32,510 nt of DNA from an uncultured Actinomycetes bacterium (GTDB taxonomy: Bacteria > Actinomycetota > Actinomycetes > S36-B12 > UBA5976): positions 1 to 32,510 of the forward strand of contig CAIVPQ010000179.1 in assembly GCA_903907835.1 (NCBI GenBank). The letters are read 5' to 3'. Each line of letters begins with the position of its first letter. The stretch's first letter is position 1. The position numbers and the translations under genes are program-made. Shown one piece after another: positions 19,282 through 29,288 of this stretch. The notes under the pieces are model-generated. The model was not told where the DNA came from and did not search any database. It saw only the letters and a program-made list of their open reading frames with translations.

Positions 19282-19893
19282 CTAGCAGGTCACCTGTACA
19301 ACTGTGGTGGGTGGGTCAACTAGGTTGATTCCACATTGGATAATTTCGACACTTTTTCCCTTTAATTTGGATTTCGCATCGAGAATTTCCTGTTCAGCCG
19401 TAGAACCCTTCATGGCTAAGACCACCCCATTTTTTCGAGTTAACGGCAAAGTCCATTCCAGGAGTTTGGCTAAAGGGGCCACTGCGCGGGCAGTTACTAC
19501 ATCGGCCGGTGTGAGTTTAACTTCTTCGGCTCGACCGCGGATTACCTGCACCTGATCGCCAAGATCTAAGTCGGCTACTACCTCCGACAAAAAGGTAGCT
19601 CGGCGCAAGAGTGGTTCAATTAGGCTGATTTTAAGGTCAGGACGCACAATAGCAAGAACTATTCCTGGAAGACCAGCACCACTGCCAACATCATAAACCG
19701 AAGCATTTTCCGGGATCAATTCTGCAACTGCAGCGCAATTGGCCACATGCCTATCCCATAACTTGTCCACTTCACGCGGACCCAAAAGGCCTCGTTCAAT
19801 GCCAGCCCCGGCAAGCCAACTGACGAAGGCTTCCAATTTGGGCATTGCCTGCGGATAAGCCAGGGCAAGTTTTTCATGTTTCACGTGAAACAT
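19282..19893 (-). CDS. rsmG: 16S rRNA (guanine527-N7)-methyltransferase RsmG
   Basis: WDRHVANCAAVAELIP, VYDVGSGAGLPGIVLAI, VTARAVAPLAKLLEW motifs; adjacent to parA. Confidence 0.95.
   Translation of the reverse strand: MFHVKHEKLALAYPQAMPKLEAFVSWLAGAGIERGLLGPREVDKLWDRHVANCAAVAELIPENASVYDVGSGAGLPGIVLAIVRPDLKISLIEPLLRRATFLSEVVADLDLGDQVQVIRGRAEEVKLTPADVVTARAVAPLAKLLEWTLPLTRKNGVVLAMKGSTAEQEILDAKSKLKGKSVEIIQCGINLVDPPTTVVQVTC
19877..19892. promoter_or_regulatory. parS site TGTTTCACGTGAAACA overlapping the rsmG start codon region
   Basis: Perfect 16-bp parS consensus; encodes the MFHVKH start of rsmG. Confidence 0.95.
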
Positions 19894-19915
19894 CCCTCAC
19901 TTTCAGGACAAGTGA

Positions 19916-19931
19916 TGTTTCACGTGAAACA
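19916..19931. promoter_or_regulatory. parS site TGTTTCACGTGAAACA, intergenic jag-rsmG
   Basis: Perfect 16-bp parS consensus, 39 bp from the preceding site. Confidence 0.95.
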
Positions 19932-19965
19932 TCACATAAATAGGAAACAGTTGGGGTTGCCCGAA

Positions 19966-20460
19966 TTAAGCAGGGTGAACGACGATGTGGCGCTTTGGCT
20001 CCACACCTTCAGATGCGCTGACTGCTCCAGCCACTCCAACCGCGTCGTGAACAATCTTGCGCTCGAAAGCATTCATCGGCTTAAGTTTTACAACTTCACC
20101 AGTTTCAATTGCTTGAGCTGCTGCTTCATTGGCTACCTTAATTAGACGCTCGCGAACTGAGGCTCGATATCCAGAAATATCTAGCATTAATCGAGAACGT
20201 TCACCAGTTTCGCGGGTTACTGCAAGTCTTGTCAGTTCCTGAAGCGATTCAAGAACTGACCCCTTTGGGCCAACCAATTGACTTAGCTCTGCGCCAACAA
20301 TACTTACCATGGCCCTGCCGTTTTCAACGTCCATGTCAATGTCACCATCGAGGTCAGCAATGTCAAGTAGTCCTTCTAAATAATCAGCGGCTACTTCGCC
20401 TTCTTGCTCTAATAATGAGATTTTCTCTGCACTTTTTTCTGACATGTTGTTGCCTTTCAA
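19966..20460 (-). CDS. Jag family R3H/KH domain RNA-binding protein
   Basis: VSIVGAELSQLVGPKGSVLESLQELTRLAV (KH) and R3H YRASVRERLIKVANEAAAQAIETGEVVKLKPMNAFERKIVHDAV; start may be MSEKSAEK (~20445). Confidence 0.92.
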   Translation of the reverse strand: MKGNNMSEKSAEKISLLEQEGEVAADYLEGLLDIADLDGDIDMDVENGRAMVSIVGAELSQLVGPKGSVLESLQELTRLAVTRETGERSRLMLDISGYRASVRERLIKVANEAAAQAIETGEVVKLKPMNAFERKIVHDAVGVAGAVSASEGVEPKRHIVVHPA

Positions 20461-20481
20461 GATTGATTAGGAAAAGGTGGA

Positions 20482-21405
20482 TTAGGAACGCTTTTTACGT
20501 GGTTTGCGTTTTGGCTGATTTCGGGTGGTTGAATCTGGGATAACTTCTGGTTCTGGGGCTAATTCAGTTCCAGTGCGCTTAGCCAATTTGGCTGCCTTGC
20601 GTTGCTCGAGTTGAGCGAATGCAGGAGTTCCGGGCTGTGGGCTGTTATGGATGACATAGAACTGCTGACCCATCGTCCAAAGGTTGGTGGTGAACCAATA
20701 AAGCAAAACACCAATAGGGAAGTTAATTCCAGATATGGCAAAGATTATTGGGAATACATATAGCAAGATTTTTTGCTGTTGAACCATTGGATTATCAGGT
20801 GCTGAGTTTTTAACAATCATCTGGCGTTGGGTTAGGAAAGTTGTGAGTGTCATCAAAATGATCAGGATAACGGTGACTACCAGTGTGACTGACGGATTAT
20901 CAGTTTCAGCTCGATGTGTGAATGTGCCGTATAGCGGAGCCCCGAAAATCTTGGCGTTGTGTGCCTGATCGACTAGGGGATCTGTCATGACTCCGTAAGC
21001 CTTCATCTGAGCAATTCCTTGTAGCACATGGAAAAGCGCGAAGAATATTGGAGCTTGGGCCAATATTGGTAAGCAGCTAGCTAGGGGATTGGTCCCAGTT
21101 TCCTTGTAAAGTGCCATAAGTTCTTGAGATTGACGTTCCCGGTCGCCGGCGTATTTCTTTTGAATTTCCTTAACTTGTGGCTGAATAATTTGCATATTCC
21201 GCTGACTCTTAATTTGCTTTACGAATAACGGGATAAGCAAAATACGAATAAGCACTACGAGTCCAACAATGGCTAGACCCCAGGCCCAACCTGAATCTGG
21301 ACTAACAATAAACGACAATCCTTTGTGGAAAGTGACCAAAATCCAGCTAACGGCTATTTCGAGCCAACTTAAGGGATTCAAACTCATACCGATACTCCAT
21401 GACAT
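20482..21405 (-). CDS. yidC: Membrane protein insertase YidC
   Basis: WGLAIVGLVVLIRILLIPLFVKQIKSQRNMQIIQPQVKEIQKKYAGDRERQSQELMALYKETGTNPLASCLPILAQAPIFFALF. Confidence 0.97.
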   Translation of the reverse strand: MSWSIGMSLNPLSWLEIAVSWILVTFHKGLSFIVSPDSGWAWGLAIVGLVVLIRILLIPLFVKQIKSQRNMQIIQPQVKEIQKKYAGDRERQSQELMALYKETGTNPLASCLPILAQAPIFFALFHVLQGIAQMKAYGVMTDPLVDQAHNAKIFGAPLYGTFTHRAETDNPSVTLVVTVILIILMTLTTFLTQRQMIVKNSAPDNPMVQQQKILLYVFPIIFAISGINFPIGVLLYWFTTNLWTMGQQFYVIHNSPQPGTPAFAQLEQRKAAKLAKRTGTELAPEPEVIPDSTTRNQPKRKPRKKRS

Positions 21406-21704
21406 TTCGTGTTAGTTGAAAATTCAATTACCTCTTTATTGCGCCAAGCTTTGCCGCTCGGAACGAAGTCCACACCGCCTGGACTCCACGGGTTACAGCG
21501 CAAGATTCGCCACACGGTCAACAAAGTTCCTTTTATGGGACCGTGTTGAGTTATTGCTGATAAGCCAAAACTCGAACAGCTTGGGTAATAACGACATCTT
21601 GCCCCTAACAAAGGGCTAAGAATTAACTGGTACACACGGATAATAACCACCAAAATAGCGGTTAATAGCCGGCCTAAGGTTGCGGACCAAACATTGTGAA
21701 TCAT
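21384..21704 (-). CDS. yidD: Membrane protein insertion efficiency factor YidD
   Basis: YQLILSPLLGARCRYYPSCSSFGLSAITQHGPIKGTLLTVWRILRCNPWSPGGVDFVP. Confidence 0.96.
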   Translation of the reverse strand: MIHNVWSATLGRLLTAILVVIIRVYQLILSPLLGARCRYYPSCSSFGLSAITQHGPIKGTLLTVWRILRCNPWSPGGVDFVPSGKAWRNKEVIEFSTNTKCHGVSV

Positions 21705-22036
21705 TATTTGGCCACCTTACTTAGGGCAAAATTCAGATTTTCTTTAAGTTGATCAAAAGTGGCATCGGCCGCCCCCGGTAAAGCCCGAACCACCACATGA
21801 CAACCGGCAGGAAAGTTAGGCAATTCTTGACTCAAAATGTGTCGTAACCGACGAGTTACCTTATGTCTTACCACGGAATTCCCAACTGTTTTTCCGACTG
21901 CAAATGCCACTTTGGCCTCAATTGAGTCGCCTTTTGCCACAAATAGGACCAATAACTTTGATGTTGAACGTTTTCCGTTCTTCATCGCGGCCGAGATTTG
22001 CTTTGATTTATGCAGACGAGCTGAAGCTGCCAGCAT
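21704..22036 (-). CDS. rnpA: Ribonuclease P protein component
   Basis: AVGKTVGNSVVRHKVTRRLRHILSQEL motif; between rpmH and yidD. Confidence 0.95.
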   Translation of the reverse strand: MLAASARLHKSKQISAAMKNGKRSTSKLLVLFVAKGDSIEAKVAFAVGKTVGNSVVRHKVTRRLRHILSQELPNFPAGCHVVVRALPGAADATFDQLKENLNFALSKVAK

Positions 22037-22047
22037 TACTCAAGCAA

Positions 22048-22185
22048 TTAGGCGGAAATGTTTGTGCGACCCTTGCCGCGACGGGCAGCAAGAATTGCAC
22101 GGCCAGCACGGGTGCTCATACGTAGGCGAAAACCGTGAGTCTTGGCACGACGACGATTATTTGGCTGAAAGGTACGCTTTGACAT
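22048..22185 (-). CDS. rpmH: 50S ribosomal protein L34 (bL34); absent from the supplied ORF track because of its size
   Basis: Hand translation of the minus strand: [45 protein letters not shown] (45 aa). Confidence 0.97.
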   Translation of the reverse strand: MSKRTFQPNNRRRAKTHGFRLRMSTRAGRAILAARRGKGRTNISA

Positions 22186-22401
22186 AATTTATTTCTCCGC
22201 AGGAAGCTAGGTTGAGGCGATTGGCCATCGGACATCCATGACATTGACTTCATGGACATTCGACGAAATTTGCACATCATCTCAGTGATAACTTCCCAAA
22301 CATACGCGCTAAGTGGGCATCTGGTCAAACGCACATTCTTAACAATTACGGCTTATGGTTCAACCTAAATTCTGCCAGTCAAGTTAGGTTGCTCGAGAAC
22401 C

Positions 22402-22410
22402 TGTGGAAAA
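22402..22410 (-). promoter_or_regulatory. DnaA-box-like TTTTCCACA upstream of dnaA
   Basis: TGTGGAAAA on + strand, one mismatch to TTATCCACA. Confidence 0.5.
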
Positions 22411-22456
22411 GACTTGTCAGATGGGTGCTGTTGGGCGTAGTCTGCTGATTTCGACC

Positions 22457-22465
22457 TGTGGAAAA
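22457..22465 (-). promoter_or_regulatory. Second DnaA-box-like TTTTCCACA at the annotated dnaA GTG start
   Basis: TGTGGAAAA on + strand overlapping GTG 22458; CCTGTGGAAAA is repeated in both copies. Confidence 0.5.
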
Positions 22466-23927
22466 CTCTGAAAGGCCCAAGATGGACAATGTTGAACTAA
22501 GTGAAGTGTGGACCAAGACACTTGAATCGTTGACTTCAAATGCGATTACACCTCAACAACGTGCATTCGTGGCATTAACCAGACCATTAGGTTTGATCGG
22601 CGATACGGCTCTTATTGCCGCACCAAATGAATTTACAAAATCAGTATTAGAAAGTCGGTTGAGCCCGATTCTATGTGATGCGCTTTCTCGGATTCTTGGC
22701 CGGGAAGTGCGACTTGCCGTAACCGTTGATGAAACCATCGCGCCAGATCTTGATGAAGATGCCACTGATGAACTCGCTGACTCAACTTATGCGGATATTG
22801 AAACTATTGGTTCCCCATCCGATCCGAATCCTGCGTTACCACCTGAGGCAAGCCGGGGTCCCGCGCCGGCTCCTAAAAATGCGCAAGAGGGTAGTCGACT
22901 AAATCCAAAATATACTTTCGATACATTTGTGCCAGGTTCATCAAATAGATTCGCGCACGCAGCTGCGCGCGCTGTCGCAGAACAACCTGCTAAGGCATAC
23001 AACCCATTATTTATTTACGGGGAATCTGGTCTAGGAAAAACTCATCTACTACACGCGATCGGTCACTATGCTAGAACGCTTTATGCTGGGTCTAAAGTGC
23101 GATATGTAAGTAGTGAAGAATTCACCAACGAATTTATTAACTCAATTCGTGATGATAAGGCTAAAGAATTCCAGCGGCGCTATCGTGATATTGATGTTCT
23201 ACTAGTTGATGACATACAGTTCTTATCTCAAAAAGTACAAACACAAGAAGAGTTTTTTCACACTTTCAACACTTTGCACAACGCAAATAAGCAAATCGTT
23301 GTCACTTCAGATTTGCCACCAAAACAATTACAAGGCTTTGAAGATCGAATGAGTTCGCGATTTGAGTGGGGTCTAATTACAGATGTTCAGCCACCCGATT
23401 TAGAAACCCGTATCGCAATCTTGCGTAAGAAGAGTGCCCAGGAAAGATTAACTGCGCCTGCTGATGTTCTGGAATATATCGCATCAAAGATGTCAACTAA
23501 CATCCGTGAACTTGAGGGCGCTCTTATTCGCGTCACTGCTTTCGCAAGTTTAAATCGCGCGCCTGTTGACTTGGGACTGGCTGAGATTGTTCTCAAAGAC
23601 TTAGTGACAGATGCTGCTGGTCCGGAAATAACTTCAGCGTTAATAATGAGCCAAACTGCAAATTATTTTGGTATAAGTATGGATGATTTAACCGGAGCAA
23701 GTCGTTCTCGGGTATTAGTTACTGCTCGACAGATTGCAATGTACTTATGTCGGGAATTGACAGAGTTATCACTACCAAAGATTGGCCAGCAATTTGGTGG
23801 CCGTGATCACACCACGGTTATGCATGCTGATCGCAAGGTTCGAACTTTGATTGCTGAACGCCGAAGTCTCTATAACCAAGTAAGTGACTTAACCTCAAGA
23901 ATTAAGGTTCAAGCTAGACAACTTTAA
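22458..23927 (+). CDS. dnaA: Chromosomal replication initiator protein DnaA
   Basis: [51 protein letters not shown], domain [20 protein letters not shown] at 22482 ([10 protein letters not shown]) preceded by GAAAGG is an alternative start. Confidence 0.98.
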   Translation: MENSERPKMDNVELSEVWTKTLESLTSNAITPQQRAFVALTRPLGLIGDTALIAAPNEFTKSVLESRLSPILCDALSRILGREVRLAVTVDETIAPDLDEDATDELADSTYADIETIGSPSDPNPALPPEASRGPAPAPKNAQEGSRLNPKYTFDTFVPGSSNRFAHAAARAVAEQPAKAYNPLFIYGESGLGKTHLLHAIGHYARTLYAGSKVRYVSSEEFTNEFINSIRDDKAKEFQRRYRDIDVLLVDDIQFLSQKVQTQEEFFHTFNTLHNANKQIVVTSDLPPKQLQGFEDRMSSRFEWGLITDVQPPDLETRIAILRKKSAQERLTAPADVLEYIASKMSTNIRELEGALIRVTAFASLNRAPVDLGLAEIVLKDLVTDAAGPEITSALIMSQTANYFGISMDDLTGASRSRVLVTARQIAMYLCRELTELSLPKIGQQFGGRDHTTVMHADRKVRTLIAERRSLYNQVSDLTSRIKVQARQL

Positions 23928-24449
23928 GTTATGTCATTTAAAGAACTTCTGTCACTTATGTACACATTGTGCACAACTTGTGTATAACTTTTTTATAAAT
24001 TTCTGTGGATTGTTTGTAATTCATTTGTGCTCTATTTGCCATTTGTTTGGATAACTTGCGGATAACTTCAGAGATACCCACAAATAACTGTGGATAACTG
24101 TGGATAACTAATAATAATTACGTAAATCTGATTTTAGTCCAATGGTTTTACACAAGTTATTAAATCCAATTGGTTTTGTTTTTAATGGCTAATAAGTTGT
24201 TATCCACAGTATCCACAATGCCTAATACGACTAATAAAGATATATTAATCAAATCTCATTGACCAACTGATTTGAAATTTCCGTGGATAACTACAAAAAT
24301 ACAGCACAATAAATTGCTGTATAACCAAATTGTGTAGTGCTGTGCTGAGTTCGTCACAGGTACATGGCACGATAGGGGCTCAGAGAACATTATCAAGTGA
24401 CTTACCAGAATAATTATTTCTGAAGTTATTTAATTCAATTTTAGAAGGT
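23928..24449. other. Chromosomal replication origin region (oriC)
   Basis: AT-rich dnaA-dnaN intergenic region with multiple DnaA boxes: TGTGGATAA at 24089-24097 and 24099-24107 (minus-oriented), TTATCCACA at 24200-24208 (+), near matches GTATCCACA 24209-24217, CGTGGATAA 24282-24290, TGTGTATAA 23979-23987. Confidence 0.93.
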
Positions 24450-25586
24450 GTGCAGTCTGTGAAGTTTAGAGTCGATCGTGACGTTATGGCCGATGCAGTT
24501 AATTGGGCAACACGTAGTCTGCCAACAAAATCAACGAATCCACTTTTAGCTGGATTGCATTTAGTTGCTGAACGTACCGGTTTAGTTTTATCTGGTAACG
24601 ATGCTGATGTGAGTGCTCGAGTTAATCTAGATGCTGATGTCGCCGAGCCTGGCACAACATTGATACCTGGTCGACTCCTTGCAGACATCACTAAGTCTCT
24701 TCCATCTGCACCAATCGAAATTTCAATAGATGGTTCCCGGGCAGTTATTACTTGCGGCCGCTCCTCATTTACTTTGCCAACTATGCCTGTTGCGGATTAC
24801 CCACCACTACCGACTATGCCTGAAATTAGTGGATCAATAGACGCAGCATCTTTTGCTAGCGCAGTCGCACAAGTTGTGGTTGCTGCTTCCCGTGATGAAA
24901 CCCTGCCTGCCTTCACCGGTGTGAAAATAGATGTAGATGGATCTGTAATTACTCTCGCCGCGACGGATCGTTACCGGTTAGCGGTAAAAGAAATCGCTTG
25001 GACACCAACACATACTTCAATAGCCACGAACGCATTAGTGCCAGCTAAATTCCTGTCCGAAACTGCAAAATCTTTATCAAGCAGCGAGTTGGTATCACTA
25101 GCATTCGCTTCTGTTTCCGAAGGACTAATTGGCATCGAAGGTGCTGGTCGTCAAACAACTAGCCGAATGTTGGCTGCAGATTTTCCGAAATACCGGACAC
25201 TACTTCCCAGCGAATCAAGTACGGTTGCTCAAGTAAGCACCGCATCATTAATTGAAGCTGTTAAGCGTGTGTCTTTAGTGCTTGAGCGAGAGCAGCCAAT
25301 CAAGATAACTTTCGGTGCCACAGAAGCAACAATTTCTGGCGGCGGCGGTAGTGGAGATATCGCAGAAGCAAAAGAATATGTTGAGTGCGCAACAACCGGT
25401 GACGAAATATCTATCGCATTCAATCCAAACTTTTTACTTGATGGCCTGAATGCAATTGATGCACCTGTCACTGTTGTCTCAATGACTGCTGCAGCAAAAC
25501 CTGCGGTTATTACGGGCGCACCAGATATGGACGCCGATTCACAGGATGGATTCAAGTACCTTTTGATGCCAATTCGCCAGCCCTAA
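24450..25586 (+). CDS. dnaN: DNA polymerase III beta subunit (sliding clamp)
   Basis: KFRVDRDVMADAVNWATRSLPTKSTNPLLAGLHLVAE, TDRYRLAVKEI, C-terminal FKYLLMPIRQP; GTG start. Confidence 0.97.
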   Translation: MQSVKFRVDRDVMADAVNWATRSLPTKSTNPLLAGLHLVAERTGLVLSGNDADVSARVNLDADVAEPGTTLIPGRLLADITKSLPSAPIEISIDGSRAVITCGRSSFTLPTMPVADYPPLPTMPEISGSIDAASFASAVAQVVVAASRDETLPAFTGVKIDVDGSVITLAATDRYRLAVKEIAWTPTHTSIATNALVPAKFLSETAKSLSSSELVSLAFASVSEGLIGIEGAGRQTTSRMLAADFPKYRTLLPSESSTVAQVSTASLIEAVKRVSLVLEREQPIKITFGATEATISGGGGSGDIAEAKEYVECATTGDEISIAFNPNFLLDGLNAIDAPVTVVSMTAAAKPAVITGAPDMDADSQDGFKYLLMPIRQP

Positions 25587-25589
25587 ACA

Positions 25590-26702
25590 ATGCTAATCAA
25601 TTCAATAGCGCTCAACGATTTTCGTAATCACAAGGATCTCTCACTCAGATTTCCTACTGGGGTAAGCGCAATAATTGGCCGAAACGGCCGAGGCAAAACC
25701 AACATTGTTGAGGCCGTAAATTATTGCGCCATTCTCAGCAGCCATCGAAGCGCTCAAGATGCCCCGTTAATTAGACGCGAATGTGAAGAAGCAGCCATCA
25801 CGGCCCAGGTACAAAAACATGACCGAACTGCAACTATGAGTGTGACCATCAAATCTGTGGGAGCTAAAAAGGTATCGCTTAATGGAAGTACACTCACGCG
25901 ACCAAGAGACATATTGGGATTGGTACAAACAGTTATTTTCTCCCCTGAAGATTTAGATTTAGTCAAAGGTGATCCGAGCGCACGAAGAAAATATCTTGAT
26001 GAATTTAGCACCCTACTCACACCACGATTTGCCGGTATTCGTCTGGAATATGATCGGGCACTTAAGCAGAGAAACTCGCTCCTTAAATCGTGTGGTCGGC
26101 GTGAACTCTCCCCAAGTGCTCGTGAAACATTGCTCGCTTGGGATGAGCAACTTATTAAACATGGAAGTGAACTTGTTGCCCAGCGCTTAGGCTCGCTAAA
26201 AGAACTGGAAGATCACATTTCAGAACACGGACAAACCATTAGTGGTGACACGGAACCCCTTAGTGCCACCTACCATTCGACTTGGTTAAAACCAGATTCA
26301 AAAAGCATTGAAGCGGTAGCTTTTGATTTACGCGAGCAACTAGCTGCGCGGCAGATGCAAGAACTTGATCGAGGGCTAACCTTAGTAGGCCCACATAGAG
26401 ACGATTTGGAATTAAACCTCAGTGGAATCTCCGCAAAATCATACGCATCGCACGGCCAATGCTGGTCAATTGCGCTTGCTTTGAGATTGGCAACATTTAG
26501 TGTCTTGCGTGCACACGATGATGACCCTATTTTGATTCTTGATGATGTATTCGCGGAACTAGATCAAAGACGACGAGTGCGGCTCCAGGAGGCAATCTTT
26601 GATGTGGAACAAACACTTATCACTGCTGCCGTCAAAGAAGATTTACCAGATAGCCTTGAATTTCAAGAGATTCTCTTAGATGACGGTGATCTAGATGCTT
26701 GA
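25590..26702 (+). CDS. recF: DNA replication/repair protein RecF
   Basis: IIGRNGRGKTNIVEAVNYCAILSSHR Walker A, VIFSPEDLDLVKGDPSARRKYLDE, GPHRDDLEL, ILILDDVFAELDQRRR. Confidence 0.97.
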   Translation: MLINSIALNDFRNHKDLSLRFPTGVSAIIGRNGRGKTNIVEAVNYCAILSSHRSAQDAPLIRRECEEAAITAQVQKHDRTATMSVTIKSVGAKKVSLNGSTLTRPRDILGLVQTVIFSPEDLDLVKGDPSARRKYLDEFSTLLTPRFAGIRLEYDRALKQRNSLLKSCGRRELSPSARETLLAWDEQLIKHGSELVAQRLGSLKELEDHISEHGQTISGDTEPLSATYHSTWLKPDSKSIEAVAFDLREQLAARQMQELDRGLTLVGPHRDDLELNLSGISAKSYASHGQCWSIALALRLATFSVLRAHDDDPILILDDVFAELDQRRRVRLQEAIFDVEQTLITAAVKEDLPDSLEFQEILLDDGDLDA

Positions 26703-27201
26703 AAAGCCACAACTTGAGTTCTTGAGGTCCTTACTTACTAGAGCAAGATTGCGCACCGGTATTCCCAAGAAGTACAAACGACCCCAAACTTTTTACGACG
26801 AGCAACGTAGCGGCCCAGGTCCTGATGAACGCGATCCAGCAACCCTGTCTGGTCTATTAGACAAGTTGGTTATTAACAAAGGTTGGGATCTACAAATTGC
26901 TGGTGGCCGATTACGCGCGCGCTGGCCAGAACTAGCTGGCCGGGACGTTAGCGAACACGTTGCGATTGAAACTTTCAACCTAGATCCAAGTGGCCAATCT
27001 GGCACTTTGGTTTTGCGAGCTGATTCAACTACCTGGGCCACGCAAATGCGTTTGTTACTTCCGGTAATCCAAGAGCGACTTGATGATGAAATAGGTGTCG
27101 GACGCATCACAGAAATAAAAATTTTGGGACCAAACGCTCCTTCATGGAAGCACGGTATTCGCAGCGTTCCGGGACGTGGTCCACGCGACACATATGGGTA
27201 G
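26695..27201 (+). CDS. DUF721/DciA-like protein (putative replicative helicase loader family)
   Basis: GPGPDERDPATLSGLLDKLVINKGW and VAIETFNLDPSGQSGTLVLRADSTTWATQMRLLLPVIQERLDDEIGVGRITEIKILGP typical of actinobacterial DUF721; between recF and gyrB. Confidence 0.9.
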   Translation: MLEKPQLEFLRSLLTRARLRTGIPKKYKRPQTFYDEQRSGPGPDERDPATLSGLLDKLVINKGWDLQIAGGRLRARWPELAGRDVSEHVAIETFNLDPSGQSGTLVLRADSTTWATQMRLLLPVIQERLDDEIGVGRITEIKILGPNAPSWKHGIRSVPGRGPRDTYG

Positions 27202-27320
27202 TGAAAACCCCAAAAAATCCTAAATAAACAGGTAGGATAGAACCTTAATAGAAGACGCGAAATTCGTGGAATTAACCTGCCTTTTTGGCACGGTTTTCAC
27301 CCAAGTGGGAGGCCTTGCAA

Positions 27321-29288
27321 GTGTCGTATGACGCAAGTGCGATCCAGGTTCTTGAGGGCCTGGATGCGGTCCGTAAACGACCAGGTATGTATATCGGCTC
27401 AACTGGGGAACGAGGTCTTCACCACTTAGTTTATGAAGTGGTCGATAACTCGGTTGATGAAGCACTTGCGGGCTACTGCACTCACATTGAGGTCACAATC
27501 CTTGCCGATGGCGGCGTTCGTGTTGTAGACAATGGCCGTGGCATCCCGGTGGACATAGTTCCGTCCGAGGGAAAGCCTGCAGTTGAAGTTGTACTCACCG
27601 TTTTGCACGCAGGTGGAAAATTCGGCGGAGGTGGCTACGCAGTTTCTGGCGGCCTTCATGGTGTGGGTGTGTCAGTCGTTAACGCCCTTTCAACGAATGT
27701 TGATGTTCAAGTTAGACGTAATGGCAATACCTACGAACAGTCTTACAAATACGGTGTCCCAGTTGCCCCACTAGCTGAGACTGGCAAGTCAGATACCACC
27801 GGCACAACAGTTACATTTTGGGCTGATGGCGAAATTTTTGAGACAACTCATTACGACTTTGAAACTCTCTCACGTCGTTTTCAAGAAATGGCTTTTCTAA
27901 ATCGTGGCCTAGCTTTATCACTGACAGATGAGCGCCCAGATTCTCAGATAATTTCCGAAGATGTTGATTCGGTAGATGTTCCAACTGGGCCCCGTTCAGT
28001 TACGTACATGTACGAAGGTGGCATTTCGGATTTTGTCCGCCACTTGAACGCTCGCAAGAGTCCTATTCATGGCGGAATTATTGAATTCGCGTCCGAAGAT
28101 GAAGAGCGCGGGCTAAGCCTTGAAGTTTCTATGCAATGGAACTCGACTTACAACGAATCTGTTTACACATTTGCAAACACCATTGGCACGATTGAGGGTG
28201 GAACACATGAAGAAGGTTTCCGCGCCGCTTTGACGACATTGGTGAATAAGTACGCACGTGAATGGAATATTCTCAAAGAGAAAGATCCAAACTTATCTGG
28301 CGACGATGTGCGCGAGGGTTTAACCGCAATCGTCTCAATCAAACTTCGCGAACCACAATTCGAGGGACAGACCAAGACAAAACTTGGAAATACCGAAGCC
28401 AAAACATTTGTTCAAAAAGTTGTTAACGAACAGCTTGGCGAATGGATGCAAAAGAACCCAGGCGAGGGTAAAGACATCGCGCGTAAATCAGTTCAAGCAG
28501 CGTCTGCCCGAATGGCAGCTCGCAAAGCCCGCGACTTGGCTCGTAACCGCAAGGGCCTCCTTGGTGGAAGTGGTTTGCCGGGCAAACTTAAAGATTGTTC
28601 AAGCAGCGAACCTTCTGAATGTGAAGTGTTTATCGTGGAAGGTGACTCGGCCGGTGGTTCAGCTGGTCAGGGTCGCGATCCACGCACCCAGGCTATTTTG
28701 CCCATTCGTGGAAAGATCCTAAACGTTGAGAAAACACGGTTAGACAAAATCCTTGGTAACACCGAAGTGCAAGCTTTGATTTCTGGCTTTGGAACAGGTA
28801 TCCAAGATGAGTTTGATATCAACCGACTTCGATATCACAAAGTTGTTTTGATGGCGGATGCTGATGTAGATGGTCAGCATATCCGTACCTTGCTTTTGAC
28901 ATTCTTGTTCAGGTTTATGCGACCGCTCGTTGATGGTGGTTACGTATATTTGGCTCAGCCACCGCTCTACAAAATCAAATGGTCACGCGAAGCACCTGCG
29001 TATGCATACAGCGATCGTGAACGGGATGCCATTGTCGAAGCTGGTTTAGCAAGCGGCAAGAAACTTCGTCAAGAAGATATCCAGCGCTACAAGGGACTTG
29101 GCGAAATGAACGCTGAAGAACTATGGGAGACCACGATGGATCCAGCTCACCGAGTTCTACTACAAATTTCAGTTGAAGATGCCGCACAAGCAGATCAACT
29201 TTTCTCAACACTGATGGGTGAAGATGTTGAAAGCCGACGCAACTTCATCCAACGTAACGCCCGCGACGTACGATTCTTGGACATCTAA
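27321..29288 (+). CDS. gyrB: DNA gyrase subunit B
   Basis: [87 protein letters not shown] 27321 after GGGAGG is the likely start (ORF track: 27285). Confidence 0.97.
   Translation: MSYDASAIQVLEGLDAVRKRPGMYIGSTGERGLHHLVYEVVDNSVDEALAGYCTHIEVTILADGGVRVVDNGRGIPVDIVPSEGKPAVEVVLTVLHAGGKFGGGGYAVSGGLHGVGVSVVNALSTNVDVQVRRNGNTYEQSYKYGVPVAPLAETGKSDTTGTTVTFWADGEIFETTHYDFETLSRRFQEMAFLNRGLALSLTDERPDSQIISEDVDSVDVPTGPRSVTYMYEGGISDFVRHLNARKSPIHGGIIEFASEDEERGLSLEVSMQWNSTYNESVYTFANTIGTIEGGTHEEGFRAALTTLVNKYAREWNILKEKDPNLSGDDVREGLTAIVSIKLREPQFEGQTKTKLGNTEAKTFVQKVVNEQLGEWMQKNPGEGKDIARKSVQAASARMAARKARDLARNRKGLLGGSGLPGKLKDCSSSEPSECEVFIVEGDSAGGSAGQGRDPRTQAILPIRGKILNVEKTRLDKILGNTEVQALISGFGTGIQDEFDINRLRYHKVVLMADADVDGQHIRTLLLTFLFRFMRPLVDGGYVYLAQPPLYKIKWSREAPAYAYSDRERDAIVEAGLASGKKLRQEDIQRYKGLGEMNAEELWETTMDPAHRVLLQISVEDAAQADQLFSTLMGEDVESRRNFIQRNARDVRFLDI

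Noticed and set aside
19876-20145. 89-aa + strand ORF with repeated MFHVKH
   Set aside because: The repeated peptide is just translation of two parS sites; the remainder is antisense to jag.
21837-22187. 116-aa + strand ORF across rnpA/rpmH
   Set aside because: Antisense to rnpA and rpmH; no independent support.
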